A stretch of DNA of 64,000 nucleotides, taken from positions 54,044 through 118,043 of the forward strand of contig CASICO010000017.1 of NCBI GenBank assembly GCA_949373165.1, in the 5' to 3' direction. This DNA comes from an uncultured Flavobacteriales bacterium (GTDB lineage: Bacteria; Bacteroidota; Bacteroidia; Flavobacteriales_D; Sanyastnellaceae). Within the stretch, counting starts at the first letter, position 1, and each line of letters starts with the position of its first letter. Of the stretch, positions 9,348-18,563 are shown one piece after another. The notes beneath the pieces were generated by a model. The model worked only from the letters and a program-made list of their open reading frames with translations, was not told the origin of the DNA and did not search any database. The position numbers and the translations under genes are program-made.

Positions 9348-10043
9348 TCAGTCCAAAATTTTCATGCTCATCTCAATGTCTTCCGCAGGCCGGTCTGAGC
9401 GGTCTGTTGGAACCGCGCAAATGGCATCTAAAACATCGAGACCCTCCACCACGCGACCAAACACTGTGTACTGCATATCGAGATGGGGTGTGCCCCCTAA
9501 CTCTCCATATTCTGCAATCTGATCTGCGGTATAGCTGAACGCTTGAAGTACGGAATTCCGCTTGCTGTTCACGATTTGCTGCAGCGCCTGTGCACTCACA
9601 TCCCGGCCTTGAACAATGTAAAACTGACTGCCACTGCTCCTGCGCTGAGGGTTGACCTGATCGCCTTGACGGGCAGCGGAGAGTGCGCCTTTGACATGGT
9701 TAAAGGCGGGGTCAATTTCAGATTCTAAAGTGTATCCTGGGCCTCCGCTTCCGAGACGCGTCCCTGGGGCCGCCCCTTTGGACTTGGGGTCGCCGCCCTG
9801 GGTCATGAAGCCCGCAATGACCCTGTGCCAGAGAAGACCATCGTAAAAACCTTCACCGGCCAACTTCAAAAAATTGTCACGGTGAATTGGGGTCTCGTTG
9901 TAGAGCTCGATGACCATGGACCCAAGCGAAGTTTCAATTTGAACCCGAGGTCGATCCTCTCCGTCCTGAGCATGGACGAATGAACTGCTGGCGAGCAGCA
10001 GAGAGGCCAGAAAAAAGAACGAGCGAAAAGAAGAAACAACCAT
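9348..10043 (-). CDS. Secreted cyclophilin-type peptidyl-prolyl cis-trans isomerase
   Basis: 231 residues: signal peptide (1-25, cleavage near VHA-Q) and a full cyclophilin domain. FLKLAGEGFYDGLLWHRVI and GFMTQGGDP carry the catalytic Arg and the F-M-Q-G-G core; GSQFYIV and YTVFGRVVEG complete the fold. Expected to act in the periplasm or at the cell surface on proline bonds of exported proteins. Directly upstream of pheS with a 2-bp spacer, so the two are co-transcribed. An insertion between GSQFYIV and YTVFG, as in many bacterial secreted cyclophilins, lengthens the domain. Confidence 0.93.
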   Translation of the reverse strand: MVVSSFRSFFFLASLLLASSSFVHAQDGEDRPRVQIETSLGSMVIELYNETPIHRDNFLKLAGEGFYDGLLWHRVIAGFMTQGGDPKSKGAAPGTRLGSGGPGYTLESEIDPAFNHVKGALSAARQGDQVNPQRRSSGSQFYIVQGRDVSAQALQQIVNSKRNSVLQAFSYTADQIAEYGELGGTPHLDMQYTVFGRVVEGLDVLDAICAVPTDRSDRPAEDIEMSMKILD

Positions 10044-10112
10044 CGTGCGGAATTTGCGTTATTTGTAAGCCTTGGAAGATGCACCCCACCTTTCCATTGC
10101 GACCTCGAAAAT

Positions 10113-10502
10113 ATGAAATCGATGACCCCCTTCCGCGCTGTTGGCTCCCTCGTTTTGATTGTAGTTGGTGCCCTCGGGCTAAACGGCTGCAATGAAATCG
10201 AGGATACCGTCGCCGTTGTTTACGTTCAAAACAGCCTGGGTGCGCCTGTCCAAGGCGCGAATGTCCGACTGTTTGCAGTCGGTTCTGTCGACCAAACTTT
10301 CATTGGAGAGCTTCGCTTCGACACCACCCAAGTGACCAATGCCGCAGGCAGTGTCAGTTTCAATTTTAGTGAGTATTACAAGCAAGGTCAAGCCGGTTTT
10401 GCTGTACTCGACATTGAAGCCACCAAAGGCTCCTTGACGGGCATTGGCATCATCAAGATTGAGGAGGAGCTGCTCAATGAGCAGACCGTCATTATGGAGT
10501 AA
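10113..10502 (+). CDS. Small lipoprotein with predicted Ig/carboxypeptidase-regulatory-like fold
   Basis: 129 residues. The signal peptide ends in the lipobox GLNGC (C26). The mature part has alternating beta-strand pattern with a QNSLGAPVQGANVRLF motif and NAAGSVSFNF, typical of carboxypeptidase-regulatory-like or transthyretin-like beta-sandwich domains on Bacteroidota surface lipoproteins. No enzymatic residues are evident and the function is unknown. It stands alone, divergent from the cyclophilin gene and upstream of a tRNA. Confidence 0.65.
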   Translation: MKSMTPFRAVGSLVLIVVGALGLNGCNEIEDTVAVVYVQNSLGAPVQGANVRLFAVGSVDQTFIGELRFDTTQVTNAAGSVSFNFSEYYKQGQAGFAVLDIEATKGSLTGIGIIKIEEELLNEQTVIME

Positions 10503-10537
10503 ACCCCTCCAAGATGACAGAAAGTACAGGAATTGCC

Positions 10538-10545
10538 TATTTTCG
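10538..10545 (+). promoter_or_regulatory. -7-like box TATTTTCG ahead of tRNA-Pro
   Basis: TATTTTCG fits TAnnTTTG with one change and lies 19 bp before the first tRNA base. No clear TTG -33 element is seen at the usual spacing. Confidence 0.35.
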
Positions 10546-10564
10546 CGCTCCGCTTCGGCGGACT

Positions 10565-10637
10565 CGGGATGTAGCTCAGTTGGTAGAGTACGCGTCTGGG
10601 GGACGTGTGGTCGCTGGTTCAAGTCCAGTCATCCCGA
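10565..10637 (+). tRNA. tRNA-Pro (anticodon GGG)
   Basis: A full 73-nt cloverleaf can be drawn. Acceptor CGGGATG (10565-10571) pairs with CATCCCG (10630-10636), discriminator A10637; D-arm TAGCTCAGTTGGTAGAG; anticodon stem CGCGT/ACGTG around the 7-nt loop CTGGGGG, giving anticodon GGG; T-arm CTGGTTCAAGTCCAG. The CGGGATG acceptor is typical of bacterial tRNA-Pro. CCA is not encoded (ACCC follows). A terminator hairpin follows within 6 bp, so this is a single-tRNA transcription unit. Confidence 0.95.
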
Positions 10638-10642
10638 CCCAA

Positions 10643-10677
10643 GAAAGGGGAGCCCAAAAGGCTCTCCTTTCTCTTTT
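10643..10677 (+). terminator. Rho-independent terminator after tRNA-Pro
   Basis: GAAAGGGGAGCC (10643-10654) pairs with GGCTCTCCTTTC (10660-10671), one G:T, loop CAAAA, followed by TCTTTT. It sits 5 bp after the tRNA. Confidence 0.85.
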
Positions 10678-10686
10678 AAGACACTG

Positions 10687-11049
10687 ATGGACGTCCTATT
10701 TGAACAACAATGGCGCACCTTGCTCAACGCTTTAGAAAAGCGTTTTGGCGGAGGCATGGACTTACAAGACATCCTCTATTTGGTGGGCGTTCAAGAGTTG
10801 GGGCAAGGATTCAAAAACTTCAAGAAGCAGGAGAAAATGGACCTCATGCACGTGGCCGTGTGCACCGTTTTGACACCTCAAGGGTTTTATGAATTTGTCG
10901 GAAGAGACGAAGATGGGTGGCCTCATTTCGAGGCTCAATCTTCACTTCCTGAACTGGAGCCCAAACAACAAGACGTGCTGATTCGACGCGCCCTGATTGA
11001 TTATTTCGGTCCAGACTTGGACAGCATCAGCGGCCCGCAAACCGCTTGA
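10687..11049 (+). CDS. Conserved hypothetical protein, ~120 aa
   Basis: 120 residues from ATG 10687, which lies just past the tRNA terminator. No signal peptide or membrane segment; acidic, with an N-terminal helical part (LFEQQWRTLLNALEKRF) and a strand-rich middle (AVCTVLTPQGFYEFVGRDEDGWPHFE). I do not recognise a named domain, though the codon use and clean frame support a real gene. Its last 23 bp overlap the convergent REC-CRP regulator gene. Confidence 0.7.
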   Translation: MDVLFEQQWRTLLNALEKRFGGGMDLQDILYLVGVQELGQGFKNFKKQEKMDLMHVAVCTVLTPQGFYEFVGRDEDGWPHFEAQSSLPELEPKQQDVLIRRALIDYFGPDLDSISGPQTA

Positions 11050-12079
11050 GGGCCTTCTCGTCTTGGATGATCACACTTTTCCCTTCCAAGGTGACCCAAC
11101 CATCGGACTTGAAGTCGCTCAGTGCACGAATCAAACTCTCCTTGGCCGTGCCGACCATCCCTGCGAGATCCTCTCGGCTGAGCTGAGGGCGTGTAGCGGA
11201 TTCTTCAAAGCGAGATTGCAAATCCAAAAGTGCTTGTGCCGTCCGCTCCCTTACCGAGGCATAGGCCAAGGCAAGCAGGCGCTGTTGGTTTTGGGTGACT
11301 TCACCGGCCAACAGACGAATGAAGCGCATTGCCACATCGCGATTCCTGTGCATCAAATCCAGAAACACCTTCCGCGGAACCAGGTGGACTTCCGCGTCCT
11401 CCAACACTTCTGCTGCGCTCCCATATTCGAGCCCTTTCAGGACGTCCATGTGGCCGAAAAAGTCTCCCGCCTTGCACAACTCGATGATGAGCTCTTTTCC
11501 GTAATTGTCCGTTCTCAGGATTTTGACCACCCCTGAAGCGACATAGTAAACGTGGTTGGTCGCATCTCCCTCGGCATATAAAAATTGCCCGGATGCATAC
11601 CGTCTAGGCCGCTCTCCAACCGCAATCCCTGGAATCCCTGTGTGCTCGTGAGCATCCGCAATGAATTCATTCAATCGCTGTGGAGCTCGGCCATATTCAC
11701 GCTGAAGAATGGCGCTCTTCCGCAAGCGAACCTCGATCGTCGCCAGCAAATCTGCCTCACTGAAGGGCTTCACCAAATAGTCATCCGCGCCACTGGTCAT
11801 GCCCCTTCGCATCTCCTCTGATCCATCTCGAGAAGTCAAGAAAATGAAAGGAATCATCGCCGTTTGCGGGTCATTGGAGAGGTAGTGCAACACGCCGTAA
11901 CCGTCGAGTTCCGGCATCTCCACATCGCAAATGATCATGTCCGGACGCTCCAACTGAGCCCGCTCCACACCTTGCTTTCCATGTTCCGCCTCAATGACGT
12001 CGTATCCTGCGAGTTGCAGAATGTCTGCGGTGGTGGTACGGAGGAATTGATTGTCCTCCACGATCAGAATCTTCTTCAA
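11027..12079 (-). CDS. Response-regulator/CRP-FNR fusion transcription factor
   Basis: 350 residues in three parts. Receiver domain 1-120 with acidic pocket D9, phospho-acceptor D52 (IICDVEMPELDGYG), T82 and K104. Cyclic-nucleotide-binding-like barrel ~150-265 (FLYAEGDATNHVYYVASGVVKIL and ELCKAGDFFGHMDVL). Crp-type winged helix ~270-345 with recognition region SREDLAGMVGTAKESLIRAL. No kinase gene adjoins it. The glycine-rich cAMP phosphate-binding motif of true CRP is not apparent, so the barrel may be a structural or redox/FNR-like element. The start codon appears to be TTG (rc of CAA at 12077-12079); no nearby ATG keeps the receiver domain complete. Confidence 0.88.
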   Translation of the reverse strand: MKKILIVEDNQFLRTTTADILQLAGYDVIEAEHGKQGVERAQLERPDMIICDVEMPELDGYGVLHYLSNDPQTAMIPFIFLTSRDGSEEMRRGMTSGADDYLVKPFSEADLLATIEVRLRKSAILQREYGRAPQRLNEFIADAHEHTGIPGIAVGERPRRYASGQFLYAEGDATNHVYYVASGVVKILRTDNYGKELIIELCKAGDFFGHMDVLKGLEYGSAAEVLEDAEVHLVPRKVFLDLMHRNRDVAMRFIRLLAGEVTQNQQRLLALAYASVRERTAQALLDLQSRFEESATRPQLSREDLAGMVGTAKESLIRALSDFKSDGWVTLEGKSVIIQDEKALKRFAGR

Positions 12080-12196
12080 AGCGATGTCTTTAAACTTGGT
12101 GGATGGATGGACCTAAACACAGGGCTCAATTTAAGGCGTTCGGACGTGGTCACCTTCTTGGCCACAAAACGTGACCTAATCGTCGTTTTGGTGGGT

Positions 12197-12204
12197 TAAA
12201 TTCG
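12197..12204 (+). promoter_or_regulatory. -7-like box TAAATTCG ahead of pheT
   Basis: TAAATTCG, 28 bp before the pheT ATG in a 153-bp gap between divergent genes; same TAnnTTCG pattern as ahead of accB, fabH and gdhA. Confidence 0.35.
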
Positions 12205-12232
12205 CGGACCACCTGCCCCGAAAACCACCGTT

Positions 12233-14686
12233 ATGAAAGCATCTATGGAATGGCTCACAACCTGGCTCCCCATCAAGGGGGCCGGTCAAGTGAACCCCCA
12301 CCAGGTTTCCGACATCCTTACTGCGAGTGGCCTAGAGGTCGAAGGTCTGGAGGAAATTCCCGCGGTCCCCGGCGGTTTGAAAGGGATGGTCGTCGGTGAA
12401 GTGTTGACCTGTGTTCAACACCCCAATGCAGACCGATTGCGCGTCACTTCGGTCAATGTTGGCCAAGACGCTCCGTTGAGCATTGTCTGCGGCGCACCGA
12501 ATGTTGCAGCCGGTCAAAAAGTCATCGTCGCTGGTGTTGGGGCAGTTTGTCACCCGCTAGAAGGAGACCCATTCAAAATCAAAAAGGGCAAAATTCGGGG
12601 GGAAGTCTCAGAAGGCATGATTTGTGCCGAAGATGAATTGGGCATTGGGAGCAGCCACGATGGCATCCTGGTCTTGCCCAAGGATGCTGTCATTGGTGAT
12701 TCTGCCGCATCTGCTCTTGGACTGGAGTCTGATCACTGCATCGAAATTGGCCTAACACCCAACCGCACAGACGCCATGGGTCACCGCGGTGTTGCCCGTG
12801 ACTTGCGCGCAGCTTGGAAATGGAACGGTGGTGATGGGAATGGCGCGGCGATGCCCAATCTCATCCAAATCAAGAATCCCATTTTGCCCACAGGGACAGG
12901 GCCAATTGAAATTCGCATTGAAGACGAAACGGGCGCGCCTTGCTACCTCGGTGTCACGCTGGTGGATCTTCAAGTGGGGCCCTCACCTGAATGGATGCAA
13001 CAGCGGCTTCGCACCATCGGCATCGAACCCAAAAACAATGTTGTGGACATCACCAACTATGTGCTTCACGACCTGGGCCAACCGCTGCATGCTTTCGATG
13101 CAGATCACATCCACGGCGATGTCGTGGTGGTCCGTAAAGCCAAGGAGGGAGAAGCCTTCACTGCATTGGATGGCCGAGAATTCAGCCTAACCACTGCGGA
13201 CCTGGTGATTGCCGATGCCAACCAACCTCTTTGTCTCGCCGGGGTTTTTGGTGGGGCCAACTCTGGCGTATCCGAAACCACGACGCGTGTGTTCTTGGAA
13301 AGCGCTTGGTTCGAGCCGGTTACCGTGCGCAAAAGCGCAAAGCGGCACACCCTTTCCACCGATGCCTCGTTCCGATTTGAACGCGGCGTTGATCCAGAAA
13401 CACCGCGTCCTGGTCTTGAAATGGCCGTTGCCCTGCTCATGGAACACGCCGGCGCTCGCGTCGATGGAGGCGTTCAGTCATTCGAGGGCGTGCTTCCTGG
13501 TCGTGCTCAAGTCACACTCGAATGGTCCTACCTGGACAAACTCATCGGTGTGGCTCTCGACCGCGACAGGGTTCGCGGCATCCTGACCGACTTGGACATT
13601 TCCGTTGACCATGAAGACAAGGAGGGGATGACCCTGTCCATTCCAGCCTATCGCAGAGATGTTGCCCGACCCGCCGATGTGGTCGAAGAAATCCTGCGCA
13701 TCCACGGTTATGATCACATCCCCTTGCCGGGGCGGATGAAAGTCAGCCTTTCGGATCGACCAAAACCGGACCCAGAAGTCTTGAGAAAAGAGTGGGCCAG
13801 CATTTTGGTCGGACGCGGATTCAACGAGATGATGCACAATTCACTTGTGCCAGCCAGCCATGCCACCCTGATTGCGGATGACACATTGCAACCCAAGTTG
13901 TCCGTGGCCCTATTGAATCCCCTGAGCTCCGAATTGGACGCCATGAGACAAACCTTGGTTTTCCAAGGCCTGGAAACCATCGCCCGCAACCGCAATCACC
14001 AGCGTCCCGACCTGTGCCTCTTTGAGTTCGGGAAAGTGTACCGCCAGCTGGAAGAAGGCGGACATACGGAAGAAGAACGGTTGATTCTCTTTGTTACTGG
14101 CCGCACCCACCCTGAAAGCTGGCGTGGAGGAGAGAGCGACGGGATGTCCTTTCTAAAAGGGGCTGTGGACGCGCTCTTGACCCGATGCGCCATGGATGCG
14201 ACAAAGCGGTTAGACCTGCCTTCAGGTGAGATGTTCAAAGAAGGGCTCCTTCTAGAGGGGAAAGGTGGATTCCGTGCCCGAGTTGGTCAAATACACCCCA
14301 CACTCGCACGCGAGTTTGACGTCGATGACCCCGTGTATTGTGCAGACTTACCTGTGGCCGGGCTCCTCAAAGGAGTGGCCCGAACACAGGTGTCGTCCAA
14401 CCCCCTTTCTCGCTTTCCTTGGGTGCGCCGCGATCTGAGTCTCATCGTTCCAAAAGGTGTGGGATATGCAGAAATTGAATCCCTGGTTCGTCAAACTGCA
14501 GGCAAGCTTTTGAAGCAAGTCAACCTGTTCGATGTCTACACAGACAAAGCAACGGCCACAACTTCTTACGCCATTTCCATACAGCTACAAGACGCGGAAA
14601 AAACACTGCAGGAGAAGGCCATCGACAAGACGGTACAAAGGGTGAAAGACCAATTGTCACAACGCTTAGGGGTCACACTCAAATAA
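12233..14686 (+). CDS. pheT: Phenylalanyl-tRNA synthetase beta subunit
   Basis: 817 residues, full length. In order: N-terminal OB-fold tRNA-binding domain (ca. 40-155, VVGEVLTCVQHPNADRLRV ... VCGAPN), B3/4 editing domain (ca. 215-400, containing NNVVDITNYVLHDLGQPLHAFD and TDASFRFERGVDP), B5 domain, a catalytic-like core, and a C-terminal ferredoxin-like anticodon-binding domain (FPWVRRDLSLIVPKGV to the end). Forms the alpha2-beta2 enzyme with PheS, encoded at 8.3-9.3 kb on the opposite strand. plsC starts 54 bp after its stop. Confidence 0.97.
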   Translation: MKASMEWLTTWLPIKGAGQVNPHQVSDILTASGLEVEGLEEIPAVPGGLKGMVVGEVLTCVQHPNADRLRVTSVNVGQDAPLSIVCGAPNVAAGQKVIVAGVGAVCHPLEGDPFKIKKGKIRGEVSEGMICAEDELGIGSSHDGILVLPKDAVIGDSAASALGLESDHCIEIGLTPNRTDAMGHRGVARDLRAAWKWNGGDGNGAAMPNLIQIKNPILPTGTGPIEIRIEDETGAPCYLGVTLVDLQVGPSPEWMQQRLRTIGIEPKNNVVDITNYVLHDLGQPLHAFDADHIHGDVVVVRKAKEGEAFTALDGREFSLTTADLVIADANQPLCLAGVFGGANSGVSETTTRVFLESAWFEPVTVRKSAKRHTLSTDASFRFERGVDPETPRPGLEMAVALLMEHAGARVDGGVQSFEGVLPGRAQVTLEWSYLDKLIGVALDRDRVRGILTDLDISVDHEDKEGMTLSIPAYRRDVARPADVVEEILRIHGYDHIPLPGRMKVSLSDRPKPDPEVLRKEWASILVGRGFNEMMHNSLVPASHATLIADDTLQPKLSVALLNPLSSELDAMRQTLVFQGLETIARNRNHQRPDLCLFEFGKVYRQLEEGGHTEEERLILFVTGRTHPESWRGGESDGMSFLKGAVDALLTRCAMDATKRLDLPSGEMFKEGLLLEGKGGFRARVGQIHPTLAREFDVDDPVYCADLPVAGLLKGVARTQVSSNPLSRFPWVRRDLSLIVPKGVGYAEIESLVRQTAGKLLKQVNLFDVYTDKATATTSYAISIQLQDAEKTLQEKAIDKTVQRVKDQLSQRLGVTLK

Positions 14687-14740
14687 GTGTCGAGGCGCGT
14701 CCCCCCAAGGTTCGAGGTTCCCACATCCAACTCTCATTGG

Positions 14741-16040
14741 ATGTACGTTGTGTTTCGGCCCCTTGGACGCTGGGTGTTCAGAATGTGGCACCGGATAGAG
14801 TTGGATGGCCTTCATCATCTCGACGACCCAACAGCGCTCCAGCAAAAACCTGCCAGAATCCTGTATTCCGGGCATCAAAACGCCTTGGCAGACCCTGTTT
14901 TTTCTTGTGTAAGCCTGCCGAAACAGATGCACTATTTCACCCGTGCAGATGTGTTTGCCAATCCTTTGGCACGGGCCATTCTCTTGCGCATCAACATGAT
15001 GCCCATATTCCGACCCGTTGACCATGCGCCTCAGATGGTAGAGCGCAACCAAGACACGTTCAACGCTGCGCATTGCGCGCCTGTCAGCCGGCGCCACACT
15101 GGGTATTTTCCCCGAAGCTGGCCATCTGGATGAAAGGAGAACACGTCGATTTCGACATGGCTCTGCGCGGCTCATTCTCGGAGCCATGCGCAAAGCTGCG
15201 CTGCAACAGCGCGGCATGCATGTTCAGCCTGTGGTCATGGACTTCGAGCGCTATGAGGGATACCGAACCCACGCGCGCCTGCGAATCGGGGCCCCTTTGG
15301 AATTGAACCGGTTTTGGGACAACTCCGAAGACGGCGGTGGACAGCGAATCGCACTGAGTCACCAAATGAGAGAAGCCCTCGTCCACCTTTCGGTGGAACT
15401 GACCGAAGGGACACTTTATGATCCCCACCTCGCCATATGCCGGTACATGGAAGGCTACCATGCCGGCCGGCCACATTCAGGCGTCCTCCAAAATATAGAA
15501 GCACGGCTCAAGCAAGATGAAGACAATGTTCTTTCTGAATTCCGAGACCTTCTCGCTAAAGGCATGCCACACCCGAGACTGGGGGATGCCTTTTCCGCTC
15601 TAGGCAGACTGCACCGTCAAGGGGAAACCCCGCGGTGGAAGGAGGCTTGGCGTTGGCCTGCGTGGGTCATTTTCATCACCACAACCGGTTGGTGGCCAAT
15701 GTGGATAGAGGCGCGCATGGCCAAACAAATCAAAGACCCGGCGTACAGAACCACCTTCGGAATCCCGCTTTTGCTGGTTTGTGTCTCTGTCACGTGGGGC
15801 CTGATGGCCTTGGCCGTGGGCCTGCTTTCGCACAACCCGATTCTAGGCCTATCCACCCTTGTGGGCTTGCGTTTTGCACAGGCCTTGGCCATGCCTTTTG
15901 AAGACCGAAGATTGGACCGCCGAAATGAGCGGTTGGCCCGTCCGTTTTCCACACACCCATGGGTGGTCAAGTGGTGCCACCTGCAGGTGAACGCTGCAGG
16001 ACGGTCCCAAAACAACTTGAGCAAGACTTGTGGAGAGTGA
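14741..16040 (+). pseudogene. plsC: 1-acyl-glycerol-3-phosphate acyltransferase-like gene, one apparent frameshift
   Basis: Two frames join into one protein. Frame one runs from ATG 14741 through YSGHQNALADP (acyltransferase motif I) to NQDT; from about 15060 the next frame continues with LSAGATLGIFPEAGHLDE (motif III, PEG replaced by PEA) and on to 16040. Removing one T from the TT at 15059-15060 restores a single frame of about 430 residues. The C-terminal third holds hydrophobic segments (WVIFITTTGWWPMW, IPLLLVCVSVTWGLM), suggesting membrane anchoring. It follows pheT closely. The lesion is a homopolymer insertion like the others in this region, so the gene may be intact in the organism. 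Confidence 0.7.
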
Positions 16041-16104
16041 GTTGCGTAGCTTTTCATGTCCACATCTGCTTTTGATGTAATTTTCATCAAACATCGGAAG
16101 GGCC

Positions 16105-16788
16105 ATGGACCAGCAAAAAATCCTTGTGGTGGACGACGAACCAGATATCCTGGAACTTGTCCAATACAACCTAGAAAAAGAGGGGTTTTCCGTCTATACG
16201 GCGGGGAATGGACGCGAAGCCATTGAAATTGCAAAGGAGGTAACGCCAGACTTGATTTTGCTGGACGTCATGATGCCCGAAATGGACGGCATGGAAACGT
16301 GCATTGAAATGCGGGAGAACAGCAGCCTCGACCGGACCATCATCGCCTTCTTGACCGCGCGCGGGGAAGACTACAGTCAAATCGCAGGCTTCGACGCCGG
16401 TGCCGATGACTACATCACCAAGCCCATCAAACCAAGGGTGTTGCTGAGCCGGATCAAGGCCCTGCTCAGACGAAACGCACAAACCACTTCTGTTGGAACA
16501 GTGCTCGAGACCAACACGATTAAAATTGACCGAGAACGTTACCTGGTCATCAAGGATGGTCAAGGACATGAGCTTGCCTAAAAAGGAATTCGAGCTCCTC
16601 TCTCTTCTGGCCTCTCAACCGGGCAAAGTGTTCACCCCGAAGCTCCATTCTGTCTATGGTTTGGGGAAATGAAGTGGTGGTGGGAGACCGCACCATTGAC
16701 GTGCACATCCGAAAAACTTCGAGAGAAGCTCGGAGACGATTATTTCAAGACCATCAAGGGCGTGGGATACAAGTTTGAGGAGAAATGA
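16105..16788 (+). pseudogene. PhoB/OmpR-family response regulator, three apparent frameshifts
   Basis: Receiver domain intact: VVDDEPDI start, phospho-acceptor in LILLDVMMPEMDGME, conserved T in FLTARGED and K in ITKPIKP. The winged-helix half is present but split over three frames: SLPKKEFELLSLLASQPGKVFT, then ILSMVWGNEVVVGDRTIDVH, then LREKLGDDYFKTIKGVGYKF. Removing one base each from GG 16564-16565, CCCC 16635-16638 and AAAAA 16712-16716 restores a 226-residue regulator. Its stop overlaps the kinase ATG (ATGA, 16785-16788), so it forms a two-component pair with the next gene, reminiscent of Bacteroidota PhoR/PhoB-like systems. Confidence 0.75.
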
Positions 16789-17832
16789 ATGTCCGCACAC
16801 CGCGTGGGGTCGCCTTCGCATCCGCATTTGTGATTACCCTCTTGGGACTTGGACTTTGCGCTTTGGTGCTGAGCATTTATGACATCCACGCCCCGATTCA
16901 AGCTTTTGCCTTGCTCTCAGTGGGACTGTTTGTGCTGTCTTTGGCCATCATCTACAGCGCCATCGAGAGGTTCATTTACCAAAAGGTTCGGATCATTTAC
17001 AAGAACATTCACCGTTTCAAGAGCACCAAGGAGAGGGCCAAAGACGTCAAAATGAACGAAGACGTGATGGAAAAGGTCCAGAACGACGTGATGGACTGGG
17101 CCACCGAAAGGGTCAAAGAAATTTCCCAACTCAAAGAGCAGGACAGCTTCAGGAAAGACTTCATTGGCAATGTTGCCCACGAACTAAAAACCCCTGTCTT
17201 CAACATTCAAGGCTACATCTTGACCTTGTTGGAAGGTGCACTCGAGGACCCCCGAAAACAACAGGAAATTTCTAATCAAGGCCGCCAAAAACACGGACCG
17301 CATGGCCGCGTTAATTGACGACCTCGACGTGATCACCCAAATCGAAAGTGGCTACCTCGAATTAGAGCAAGCCACCTTCAATCTCTCTGATTTGGTGATG
17401 GAGGTCTTGGACCAGCTGGAGCAAAAATCCAAGCGGTTTGGGATTCAAGTCGAGTTCGTAGATGAAAGCCGCCGCAACGTGGAGGTGATCGGTGACGCGC
17501 CTAAAATCGAACAAGTCGTCACCAACCTCGTCTCCAACAGCTTGCGTTATGGAAAAGAAGGAGGCAAGACGCAAGTCCGATTTTTTGACATGGAAGAGCA
17601 GGTGCTCATTGAAGTGGCCGACGACGGAATTGGCATGTCCGAAGAGCACCTCCCCCGAATTTTTGAGCGCCTTTTAACCGCGTGGACAAAAGCCGCTCCC
17701 GCAACGCTGGTGGCAGTGGCCTAGGCCTCTCCATTGTGAAACACATCATCGAGGCACACGACCAGAGCATCTCCGTGCGCTCCACCCCCAAACAAAGGGT
17801 CCACTTTCTCCTTCACCATGAAGAAAGCCTGA
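16785..17832 (+). pseudogene. Sensor histidine kinase, four apparent single-base insertions
   Basis: Two N-terminal membrane helices (about 10-35 and 40-62), then the dimerisation/H-box with the phospho-His in GNVAHELKTPVF, N-box (VVTNLVSNSLRYG), DDGIGM G1 box, and [18 protein letters not shown]2 box. The frame breaks at CCCCC 17249-17253, at CC 17670-17671 and AA 17676-17677, and at AAA 17794-17796; removing one base from each restores a ~347-residue kinase ending at TGA 17830-17832, 6 bp before the convergent hydrolase stop. All functional motifs are conserved, which argues against true gene decay. Confidence 0.75.
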
Positions 17833-17838
17833 CGCCGC

Positions 17839-18504
17839 TTATCCGCCGACCTGCATCATTCCTGTCCCAGCGGCATTGACAAACGGGTTGCCCTGCTTTT
17901 CCTGTCCTATGGTTGTAGAAGGTCCATGACCGGGCCAAACCTCAAACCCATCGGGCAGTTCAAACAACACCCGCTCGATGCTCTTGGTCAACGTGGCGGG
18001 GTCTCCTCCCGGTAAGTCTGTGCGACCCACACTGCCCTTAAAGAGCACGTCTCCACCAACGACCCTCTGATTTTGATCATCCACAAAAACAACATGTCCC
18101 GGCGCATGACCTGGGGTCCAATGCACACGCAAGCTGAGGGTTCCAAATGTCAAGATTTGTCCGTCTTTTAGGCGATTCGGATGAAGCTCTGGCAGGGGCT
18201 CCATAGGGACACCATACAATTCCGCGGCCCTGGGCGCCATCTCATATGTCGGCTCATCTTCGGCGAGCAATTGGGGGTGCAGTCCATACCGTTCAACCAT
18301 GCCTGCACAACCCAAAACGTGATCGAGGTGGGCATGCGTCATCAAAACGGCTTTCGGCGACCACCCGCGCGCGCGCAGGGATGCGTCAAACTCTGCCCAC
18401 TCTGACGGCGTGGACATTCCGGGGTCGAAAACAAGGGCTCCTCCCTCTCCGTCGTGCAAGACGACCGTATTTTCAGAAAAAGCGTTACAAGCTTGGACGA
18501 ACAT
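17839..18504 (-). CDS. Metallo-beta-lactamase-fold hydrolase (glyoxalase II-like)
   Basis: About 221 residues. The zinc-binding THAHLDH motif is clear, with additional metal ligands in [15 protein letters not shown] and GGDVLF and the late His in [12 protein letters not shown]. This is the small bacterial hydroxyacylglutathione-hydrolase-like group; the substrate is uncertain, possibly a glutathione or other thioester or a persulfide. ATG 18504 ([13 protein letters not shown]) aligns with the family start; ATG 18522 and 18531 are in frame upstream. It is intact although flanked on both sides by frameshifted genes. Confidence 0.85.
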   Translation of the reverse strand: MFVQACNAFSENTVVLHDGEGGALVFDPGMSTPSEWAEFDASLRARGWSPKAVLMTHAHLDHVLGCAGMVERYGLHPQLLAEDEPTYEMAPRAAELYGVPMEPLPELHPNRLKDGQILTFGTLSLRVHWTPGHAPGHVVFVDDQNQRVVGGDVLFKGSVGRTDLPGGDPATLTKSIERVLFELPDGFEVWPGHGPSTTIGQEKQGNPFVNAAGTGMMQVGG

Positions 18505-18563
18505 GGTGCCAAGTTCCTTCATCTGAGCCAAACGCCATGCGTGGTTTGTACTTTGCCTGTTAG

